The notes beneath the pieces are model-generated. The model saw only the letters and a list, made by a program, of their open reading frames with translations. It made no database searches and was not told the DNA's origin. A stretch of DNA of 7,143 nt from JASFRS01 sp050114795 (lineage in GTDB: Bacteria; Pseudomonadota; Alphaproteobacteria; Sphingomonadales; CAKZYD01), in the NCBI GenBank assembly GCA_050114795.1, contig JASFRS010000124.1:1-7143 (forward strand). The letters are read 5' to 3'. A program made the translations under genes and the position numbers. The first letter of the stretch is position 1. Each line of letters begins with the position of its first letter. This document shows, piece by piece, positions 1 through 4,641 of the stretch.

Positions 1-165
1 TAGCTTGCCTTACTCTGCGAACGCTCGACTTCGCCGGGACGCCCGCACCGGTTTATGGAAGCACAAGCTTCCAACCCTTAGCCTACGACCTCGCGAAAGC
101 CGCAGCGAGGGGAATGTCTCATGAGACATATCGTGTAGGACAATCACTTTTTGTGCCCCGGTAAA
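1..165. other. Gene-less left edge with several small inverted repeats
   Basis: No gene can be called with confidence here. One rightward frame is open from position 3 to a TAA at 162-164 (53 codons, ending ...GQSLFVPR) and could be the C-terminus of a gene entering from the left, but its sequence matches nothing I recognise. Other frames, including one on the opposite strand from an ATG at 129, are also open, so the openness may only reflect the higher GC of the first 115 bases. The segment carries consecutive short inverted repeats: GCGAA/TTCGC (17-21, 30-34), CGGG/CCCG (35-38, 42-45), GGAAGC/GCTTCC (57-62, 67-72), CCTCGC/GCGAGG (89-94, 105-110) and the perfect palindrome TGTCTCATGAGACA (115-128). 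It could be a dispersed repeat, a structured RNA or a gene end. Confidence 0.3.
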
Positions 166-179
166 TTTATTGAATAAAA

Positions 180-279
180 CCCCTCACCCTAACCCTCTCC
201 CACAAGGGGAGAGGGGACTAGAATAGAGCGCTATAACCTCCCTCCCTCTCCCCTTGTGGGAGAGGGTCGGGGTGAGGGG
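180..279. repeat. REP-like inverted pair of 36-bp palindromic units
   Basis: Positions 180-215 and 244-279 are reverse complements of each other over 36 bases, with only two mismatches (268-269). Each unit also folds on itself: in the left one, CCCTCTCCC (193-201) pairs with GGGAGAGGG (207-215) around a five-base loop. The spacer is 28 bases. The CCCTCACCCTAACCCTCTCCC-type unit is a dispersed intergenic repeat that I recall from many proteobacterial genomes, and the arrangement is like a BIME (paired REP units). It lies 14 bases beyond the stop codon of the leftward membrane-protein gene, so it could also end or stabilise that transcript, although no T-run follows the stem. Confidence 0.8.
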
Positions 280-293
280 TCATTTAAAAAACT

Positions 294-1028
294 TCATTTC
301 CCCCAGGCGTTTTTCAGGCAACTCTCCGAGGCGCATAGCTTTTTCCCCGTGTTTTCAAAATCAATGCGCTCGATATCCGCCGTGTTCACAACGACAAGAC
401 CCTTTCTGCTGACCAAAATACTTTGGTTGGGAAATATTCTAAGCGGCGATGCTTCAATCGTTTTTCCGGTGCGTAGCCGAACGTGCGATAATTTATGATA
501 TTGGAGCAGGTGGGCAGTTTCGACATGCGCCATGAAATAGCCAAATATGGTCAGAAAGAATAGGATTAAAGGGGCAGTGACAATCATTACAAATTGAGCA
601 GCTGACCCCTTGAATTCTTTGGTATAAGCGATGGGGACAATCGAAAAATATGCCACTATGAAGAGGGTGGCAGTGATTGCTGAGGCCACACCCCTTGTCA
701 TGTGATAGGTCCCAAGGAAGGTCAAGATACTGAAGACCAGGAAGAAATATGCGAATGATAGATATTCTGAGGCTCGTGTTTTGGGAGTGCGTTTCGCTAC
801 GGCTTTTTCTATCAGTTGCAAAAATGCGAGCAAGCTTAGTGCACCAAGCAATGCCAAAATCAAGAAGGGCAGGGATTGAATGCTGGCAATAATGACTTCA
901 TTCGCACCCAATATTGAGAAAAGAGACAAATCCAAATACGTAAAATACCCAATTTGAAAGCACATAGCTGCAATCAAAGCGAGCGGCGTGACATAAACCG
1001 TATAGCGCAGATAGTCTTTTGGTTGCAT
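294..1028 (-). CDS. Unrecognised integral membrane protein with C-terminal soluble tail
   Basis: The predicted protein has 244 residues and belongs to no family I recognise. Five hydrophobic segments are visible at about residues 9-30, 52-75, 89-107, 113-133 and 144-166. A polar tail of about 78 residues follows; its core (residues 183-214) alternates hydrophobic and polar residues in a way that suggests a small beta-rich domain. There is no obvious catalytic motif, and two cysteines (C222, C227) lie near the end of the tail. I chose the ATG at 1028. A TTG at 1046 in the same frame would add six residues (MGGGKL) encoded by a G-run, which looks more like the ribosome binding site than protein. 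The gene diverges from the small gene at 1297 and ends at a REP-like repeat. It could be a sensor or an inner-membrane accessory protein, but the sequence does not decide this. Confidence 0.75.
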   Translation of the reverse strand: MQPKDYLRYTVYVTPLALIAAMCFQIGYFTYLDLSLFSILGANEVIIASIQSLPFLILALLGALSLLAFLQLIEKAVAKRTPKTRASEYLSFAYFFLVFSILTFLGTYHMTRGVASAITATLFIVAYFSIVPIAYTKEFKGSAAQFVMIVTAPLILFFLTIFGYFMAHVETAHLLQYHKLSHVRLRTGKTIEASPLRIFPNQSILVSRKGLVVVNTADIERIDFENTGKKLCASESCLKNAWGK

Positions 1029-1034
1029 GAGCTT

Positions 1035-1044
1035 CCCCCCCCCC
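1035..1044 (-). promoter_or_regulatory. Run of ten G in the ribosome-binding region of the membrane-protein gene
   Basis: On the minus strand, ten consecutive G are followed by AAGCTC and then the ATG at 1028. The run therefore occupies the Shine-Dalgarno position. No better purine-rich site is visible. Homopolymers of this length are prone to slipped-strand length changes, which here would alter ribosome-binding spacing, or the frame if the TTG at 1046 is the real start. Confidence 0.5.
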
Positions 1045-1198
1045 AATTCAAACGCCTCTCACAACGCGAACAGAGAACTTGCTTATGCAACATTTACTGG
1101 TTAGATTGTTTTTGCTCTGACGTTAATTTACACGAGCCGATGAGCATTTTTTAGCGGCCCGGCCAGGAGGTGCAACTCCCAACCGAGCCTCGTCAACA

Positions 1199-1216
1199 CT
1201 AATAAAGGCTTATTAG
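1199..1216. promoter_or_regulatory. Operator-like inverted repeat in a divergent intergenic region
   Basis: CTAATAA (1199-1205) and TTATTAG (1210-1216) form a perfect 7-bp inverted repeat with a 4-bp spacer (AGGC). It lies in the roughly 270-bp gap between the leftward membrane-protein gene and the rightward small gene, about 80 bases before the latter's ATG. The dyad shape and AT-rich arms fit a binding site for a dimeric regulator, but a chance dyad or a weak hairpin is equally possible. I see no clear gene or convincing promoter in the rest of 1029-1296. Confidence 0.3.
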
Positions 1217-1296
1217 CATGACTAAGCGAACGTTTATCACAAGACATCTGAATTTGCGAAGCCCTTCCTGTATATCCACGGGGTAGGGTACTTCTC

Positions 1297-1536
1297 ATGA
1301 CAATTCAAAAAGAGAACGGGCAGGGCGTGCGCGCTGTGTCTGAGCTTAGCCCTATGGAGCCACTGATTGAGCGGCTTCATGAAAATGCTGACCATTTATG
1401 CGAGTTAATGGACAGCAGCTTCATAGGCTTTGAACAGCGCCGATTAAAGAGCGTGGGTTTCCTCATTCGCCTTATGAAAGAGGATGCTCTCAAGCTTTAC
1501 GGCCTCTATACTCAGGCAACCAAGACCGAGACATGA
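1297..1536 (+). CDS. Unrecognised small, probably helical protein
   Basis: The predicted protein has 79 residues, no signal peptide and no membrane segment. From about residue 18 to residue 74 it reads as amphipathic helix (PLIERLHENADHLCEL, then RRLKSVGFLIRLMKEDALKLY), as in small cytoplasmic regulatory or adaptor proteins. I do not recognise a family. The start is the ATG at 1297, preceded by the G-rich GGGGTAGGG (1280-1288), a plausible but slightly distant ribosome binding site. It stands alone: the next gene starts about 200 bases on, after a hairpin at 1599-1620 and a separate regulatory region. That it is a real gene rests on its coherent helical composition, its position in a gap and the absence of a better frame. 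Confidence 0.55.
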   Translation: MTIQKENGQGVRAVSELSPMEPLIERLHENADHLCELMDSSFIGFEQRRLKSVGFLIRLMKEDALKLYGLYTQATKTET

Positions 1537-1598
1537 TAAACGGCCCCTTGCTCGGGGTCTGTCGCGTAACATCTCGGACGTGTGGGTGAAAACTCATT

Positions 1599-1620
1599 GG
1601 GGCAGGCCCCGGCTTGCCCC
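1599..1620 (+). terminator. Possible weak terminator hairpin after the 79-residue gene
   Basis: GGGGCA (1599-1604) pairs with TGCCCC (1615-1620) around a ten-base GC-rich loop. The sequence after it (ATATTTGTCA) is AT-rich but has no true T-run. It lies about 60 bases past the stop at 1536 and before the next gene's promoter region, which fits a terminator, but the missing T-run keeps this tentative. Confidence 0.3.
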
Positions 1621-1662
1621 ATATTTGTCACAGCTTTTTCCCTGCAACCTTCTCAAAATACA

Positions 1663-1697
1663 CGTAAAGTTTACGGCTGATTAGCTTTATCTAATCA
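1663..1697. promoter_or_regulatory. Two adjacent palindromes upstream of the secreted-protein/barrel operon
   Basis: Two dyads lie side by side: CGTAAA-G-TTTACG (1663-1675) and TGATTAG-N6-CTAATCA (1678-1684 and 1691-1697). An AT-rich stretch with TATAAA (1711-1716) follows; it could be a -10 element, but no good -35 hexamer is seen at the proper distance. The ribosome binding site AGAGGA (1722-1727) comes next. The placement, 38-72 bases before the ATG at 1735, is what would be expected for operators controlling the two-gene unit. The regulator is unknown. Confidence 0.4.
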
Positions 1698-1734
1698 CAA
1701 CTGGGGTGTTTATAAATAATAAGAGGAATAGGTC

Positions 1735-2391
1735 ATGCGCTTGATAACAAGCTTATTTGCATTGCTTTTGGCTTTGGGCCTGGCAATGCCGGCTCAAGCC
1801 CAAGATGGGGCAGGGGATGGTAGCGATACTGAACAGCCGCCGACAGGTGAAGATGGTACTGATACTGGTGACAGCAGCGGTGGAGATGAAAGCCCAGACG
1901 GTGGCACTGATGATGATACCGACACTGACACAGGAGAAGACGGGGGTGATGATGGCACCCTTGATGAAGGCTCTGATACCGACACAGACACGGATACTGA
2001 TACAGGCAGTGATGGTTCTGACACGGACGGCGAAGAAGGTGGTGCCCAAGGTGCTGTCGGTGCTGCTGTTAGCGAAGCCGCTCATGGTTTGAAAGATGTT
2101 GAAGGTTCACGGTCTGAAGCTGCAAAAGAGCTTAAAAACATCGCCTTGGAAAATAACGAAGGCTATCAATCCGCTATTGAGAAATCAGGTGGTAAGGCCG
2201 GTGCTGCTTTAGAACGTGGTGGTCGCCCTGAAACGTCGGGCCGCCCTGAGACAGCAGGTCGCCCGGAATTCTCACGTCCTGAACGCGCATCAAGACCGGA
2301 AAAACCCACACGTCCTGAAAAGCCGACGCGTCCTGAGAAACCGACACGTCCGGAAAAGCCAAACAGACCTGACCGTCCGGGTCGGAGCTAA
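1735..2391 (+). CDS. Secreted low-complexity protein: acidic Asp/Thr half, basic Arg-Pro-Glu repeat tail
   Basis: The predicted precursor has 218 residues. Residues 1-22 form a clear Sec signal peptide, with cleavage expected after AQA, so the mature protein is periplasmic, surface-bound or released. Residues 24-102 are almost entirely Asp, Glu, Gly, Thr and Ser, including an unbroken SDTDTDTDTDT run (80-90). Residues 103-160 look helical. Residues 164-213 are Arg-Pro-Glu repeats with a period of six. The acidic part could bind calcium or other cations, but it is not a canonical RTX or EF-hand repeat; the proline-rich tail should be extended and might contact peptidoglycan, polyanions or the acidic half. 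AGAGGA seven bases before the ATG supports the start. The barrel gene begins 22 bases after the stop, so the two are probably cotranscribed. No named family is recognised, and composition alone cannot assign a function. Confidence 0.8.
   Translation: MRLITSLFALLLALGLAMPAQAQDGAGDGSDTEQPPTGEDGTDTGDSSGGDESPDGGTDDDTDTDTGEDGGDDGTLDEGSDTDTDTDTDTGSDGSDTDGEEGGAQGAVGAAVSEAAHGLKDVEGSRSEAAKELKNIALENNEGYQSAIEKSGGKAGAALERGGRPETSGRPETAGRPEFSRPERASRPEKPTRPEKPTRPEKPTRPEKPNRPDRPGRS
1804..2040 (+). repeat. Acidic Asp/Thr/Gly low-complexity coding region
   Basis: This stretch encodes residues 24-102 of the secreted protein. It is built from GAT/GAC and ACT/ACA/ACC codons in irregular alternation, densest at 1972-2004. 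Mixed synonymous codons show that it is not a recent pure DNA expansion. The same repetitiveness leaves other frames open on both strands, which explains several spurious overlapping open frames. Confidence 0.7.
2224..2373 (+). repeat. Tandem hexapeptide repeats, Arg-Pro-Glu-x-x-x
   Basis: RPE occurs at residues 164, 170, 176, 181, 187, 193, 199 and 205 of the secreted protein, and RPD at 211. The spacing is six residues (18 bp) throughout, except for one five-residue step. The three central units are RPEKPT. Arg is written CGC, CGT or AGA, Pro CCT, CCG, CCC or CCA, and Glu GAA or GAG. Synonymous sites have therefore diverged while the peptide is kept, which suggests selection on the protein sequence. 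Confidence 0.85.
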
Positions 2392-2413
2392 TCCAAACAG
2401 GATAAAATAATAA

Positions 2414-3238
2414 ATGACATATAAAAATAAATCAGGCGTGGCAGGCCTTGCCGCCATCTTTGCGTTTGCGCTTGTCACGCCGGGGATGGCTGAGGATGGT
2501 GATCCGGAGCCACGTGTTCTCGATTTGATTGACCAGGTCAATTTTTATGGCGGAATTGACTATTCTGAAGGCGACTATGGTTCAGATGTTGCCGATACGG
2601 AAATTTTTTACGCTTATGGCTCTGCGGAGGTGGAATTAGACCGCTTCCGTGCACGGGTCACAATTCCATGGATCGATATTGAAGGTCCGGGTGGTGTAAC
2701 TGGTGGGCCGGGCGATTCAATTATTGTCGGCCCCGGCTCGACCATTATTGAATCCAATTCCGGCCTTGGTGATATCATTTTGGAAGGCGGCTATTTATTC
2801 GGTGAGAATGACAGCCCGTTCCCCTTTGTTGAATTGGTTGGTAAAATCAAATTACCAACGGCTGATGAGGATGAGGGGCTTGGCACGGGTAAAACCGACT
2901 TCACTGTTCAAGCTGATCTTTTTAAGCAATATGAGCAGACAACGCTGTTCGGCACGATCGGTTATAAAATTTTCGGCGATCCTGATGGGTTTAACCTGAA
3001 TAACACGGTATTTACCAGCATCGGTGTGAGCCAGAAGCTGAATGACCAATTCAGCGTCGGTGGTGCTTTCGACTGGCGCGAAGCTACCTCAGAATTTTCT
3101 GAGGATATTGTCGAATTCTCGCCTTTTGCATCCTGGAGGTTCACCGATAATTGGCGCTTCACGGGCTATGGTGTGATTGGCTTCTCTGATGGGTCTCCGG
3201 ACCTTGGCGGCGGCCTGGCTTTGAAATACGCCTATTAA
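2414..3238 (+). CDS. Outer-membrane beta-barrel, MetA/phenol-degradation transporter-like
   Basis: The predicted protein has 274 residues, with a Sec signal peptide (about 1-26, ending PGMA before EDGD). The mature part alternates polar and hydrophobic/aromatic residues as in barrel strands and ends in LALKYAY, with the C-terminal aromatic typical of proteins inserted by the BAM machinery. The SGLGD motif (116-120), followed by a strand, and KLPTA...GLGTGKTDF (about 146-163) match what I recall of the MetA-pathway/phenol-degradation family (Pfam Phenol_MetA_deg), whose members are mostly uncharacterised outer-membrane proteins. The substrate cannot be read from sequence, and the family name does not prove phenol transport. 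An AGGA-like site lies 11-14 bases before the ATG. The gene is second in a probable operon with the acidic secreted protein, 22 bases upstream, and is followed at once by a strong terminator. Confidence 0.8.
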   Translation: MTYKNKSGVAGLAAIFAFALVTPGMAEDGDPEPRVLDLIDQVNFYGGIDYSEGDYGSDVADTEIFYAYGSAEVELDRFRARVTIPWIDIEGPGGVTGGPGDSIIVGPGSTIIESNSGLGDIILEGGYLFGENDSPFPFVELVGKIKLPTADEDEGLGTGKTDFTVQADLFKQYEQTTLFGTIGYKIFGDPDGFNLNNTVFTSIGVSQKLNDQFSVGGAFDWREATSEFSEDIVEFSPFASWRFTDNWRFTGYGVIGFSDGSPDLGGGLALKYAY

Positions 3239-3243
3239 AGAAA

Positions 3244-3276
3244 AAACCCGGTGGTGCGCCACCGGGTTTCTTTTTT
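3244..3276. terminator. Strong bidirectional intrinsic terminator between convergent genes
   Basis: AAACCCGGTGG (3244-3254) and CCACCGGGTTT (3259-3269) form a perfect 11-bp stem with a TGCG loop. Rightward, it is followed by C and six T (3271-3276); leftward, by TTTCTTT. It can therefore end both the barrel operon (stop at 3238) and the leftward mechanosensitive-channel operon (stop at 3276), and the rightward T-run touches the mscS stop codon. Confidence 0.93.
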
Positions 3277-4109
3277 CAGTCTGCTTCCTGATTTATGTGG
3301 AAAACATGCGGATACGGGATGCTAACGCCTTCATCGTCAAAGCGCTCCTTGACCGTTTTCAGCGTGTCTGCATAAACGCCCCAATAATCCGCTGCATTCA
3401 CCCAAATTCTTGTCGTTAAATCGACGCTACTATCCCCCAGATTGCCGACGAAAACCTGATGCGCGCCGTCTTTTAGTGCGCGGCTTTCCTTGGCGATGAC
3501 ATCATTGATGATGCTAATGGCCTTATCAATATCGTCATCATAGGAAATACCGAATACCAAATCGACGCGGCGCGTATCATGACCATTGAAATTGGTGATT
3601 GGATTGCCCCATATTTTCCCATTTGGAATGATGATTTTGCGATTGTCCGGTGTGGCTAATTCTGTGCTGAACAGGGTAATCGACTTAACCGTGCCGGATA
3701 TACCGCCCACATCTACAAAATCCCCCATTTTGAATGGGCGGAAGAACAACAGCAGGACGCCTGCGGCAACATCAGCCAATGTGCCTTGCAGCGCCAAACC
3801 AATGGCCAGGCCTAAGGCACCTAAGACCGCGACCAACGACGCCGTCTGAACGCCGAAACGCCCCAAAATGGCTATCAATGTAAAGGCAATGATCAGATAG
3901 CGGGCAAGGGACCCTAAAAAGGATGTCAGTGTTGGTTCAACGCGCCCGGATTTTTCCAACATCCGCCGGATAAGTCGTTTGGCCCAGCCTGCAATCCATA
4001 GACCAATGATAAGAATGATAATGGCGGCCAGAACATTCCCGGCCATGCTGATGGCGACTGGCGTATATTCCTGCGCCAATGCCGTAAGGTCCTGTGTTGT
4101 TTCCTCCAT
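3276..4109 (-). CDS. mscS: Small-conductance mechanosensitive channel MscS
   Basis: The predicted protein has 277 residues, close to E. coli MscS (286). MscS is a homoheptameric inner-membrane channel that opens on membrane tension and releases solutes during hypo-osmotic shock. Membrane segments lie at about residues 19-42, 68-83 and 88-123. The last is the pore-lining Gly/Ala-rich helix, with the family signature GLALQGTLADVAAG (104-117) leading to FRPFKMGDFV (123-132). The beta domain (VGGISGTV, then IIIPNGKI) and the C-terminal alpha/beta vestibule ending SIPYPH (263-268) are all present, so it appears complete. The start ATG at 4109 has AAGGGGG (4119-4125) in the ribosome-binding position, and that site overlaps the stop of mscL by one base, which suggests translational coupling. 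Confidence 0.95.
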   Translation of the reverse strand: MEETTQDLTALAQEYTPVAISMAGNVLAAIIILIIGLWIAGWAKRLIRRMLEKSGRVEPTLTSFLGSLARYLIIAFTLIAILGRFGVQTASLVAVLGALGLAIGLALQGTLADVAAGVLLLFFRPFKMGDFVDVGGISGTVKSITLFSTELATPDNRKIIIPNGKIWGNPITNFNGHDTRRVDLVFGISYDDDIDKAISIINDVIAKESRALKDGAHQVFVGNLGDSSVDLTTRIWVNAADYWGVYADTLKTVKERFDDEGVSIPYPHVFHINQEAD

Positions 4110-4118
4110 GGATACTGT

Positions 4119-4127
4119 CCCCCTTTA
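4119..4127 (-). promoter_or_regulatory. mscS ribosome binding site overlapping the mscL stop
   Basis: On the minus strand the mscL stop TAA (4127-4125) runs straight into AGGGGG, so AAGGGGG (4125-4119) is the mscS Shine-Dalgarno, nine bases before its ATG. Ribosomes ending on mscL would sit on this site, giving coupled or re-initiated translation of mscS. Confidence 0.75.
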
Positions 4128-4547
4128 CCTATTCTTTAATGCATCGCGAATTTCACGAAGTAACACCACATCTTCCGGTGGTGCCGGTGGTGTTTTCGGT
4201 TTTTCTTCCTCTTTCTCTTGAAGTCTATTGATGACCCGCACTAGCAAAAAGACGGCGAATGCAATGATGAGAAATTCGATAATGACATTGATAAATACGC
4301 CATAGGCAATAACCACAGCCCCAGCGTCGCGGGCTGCGTCAAGTGTGCTGTAGCTCTCCCCAAATGGCTGCAGCACGAAAAACAAATTAGTAAAATCGAC
4401 TTTGCCCAAGGCCAAACCAATGACTGGCATGAGAATGTCATTCACCAATGATGAAACGATTTTCCCGAATGCTACGCCGATGATGATGCCAACGGCTAAG
4501 TCGACGACATTGCCACGCATGGCAAACTTCTTGAACTCTCCAAGCAT
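4125..4547 (-). CDS. mscL: Large-conductance mechanosensitive channel MscL
   Basis: The predicted protein has 140 residues (E. coli: 136). MscL is a pentameric inner-membrane channel with a very large pore and is the last-resort valve in severe osmotic downshock. The family pattern is complete: the N-terminal helix MLGEFKKFAMRGNVVDLAVG (1-20), pore-lining TM1 (about 14-45, including VNDILMPVIGL), a periplasmic loop, TM2 (about 78-104), and a charged Pro-rich linker leading to the conserved C-terminal helix (LLREIRDAL, 129-137). I chose the ATG at 4547 because AAAGGGGGGAG lies just before it and because the family starts with this sequence. An upstream in-frame ATG at 4574 would add nine residues (MGNKGGSHK) that are only the translated ribosome binding site. 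mscS follows after 15 bases. Confidence 0.95.
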   Translation of the reverse strand: MLGEFKKFAMRGNVVDLAVGIIIGVAFGKIVSSLVNDILMPVIGLALGKVDFTNLFFVLQPFGESYSTLDAARDAGAVVIAYGVFINVIIEFLIIAFAVFLLVRVINRLQEKEEEKPKTPPAPPEDVVLLREIRDALKNR

Positions 4548-4585
4548 TTTATGACTCCCCCCTTTATTCCCCATATGAAATGAGG

Positions 4586-4605
4586 TTCGACTAGTTTAAG
4601 TCGAA
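4586..4605. repeat. Short inverted repeat between typA and mscL
   Basis: TTCGACT (4586-4592) and AGTCGAA (4599-4605) form a perfect 7-bp dyad with a 6-base loop. It lies in the 94-base gap between the typA stop and the mscL start. No T-run follows it in the leftward direction; a run of six T precedes it instead. It is therefore not a standard terminator and may be an operator, an attenuating hairpin or an RNA-processing site. Confidence 0.4.
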
Positions 4606-4641
4606 ACGCAAAAAAGGCGAGTCATTCTTGAGGCTTAAAAC

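Noticed and set aside
1..165. Possible tmRNA or RNase P RNA because of the hairpins
   Set aside because: I could not find the tag reading frame or CCA end of tmRNA, nor the conserved core of RNase P RNA, on either strand.
180..279. Possible CRISPR array
   Set aside because: There are only two units, in opposite orientation, and the one short spacer is not a CRISPR layout.
954..1154. Rightward 66-codon open frame across the start of the membrane-protein gene
   Set aside because: It is antisense to the first membrane segment and has no start signal.
1484..1684. Rightward 66-codon open frame overlapping the 79-residue gene
   Set aside because: It starts inside that gene in another frame, has no ribosome binding site and runs through the putative terminator and operator region.
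1753..2092. Three further open frames overlapping the acidic region (two leftward, one rightward)
   Set aside because: They arise from the repetitive GAT/ACA codons of the secreted protein. The signal peptide and good ribosome binding site belong only to the frame starting at 1735.
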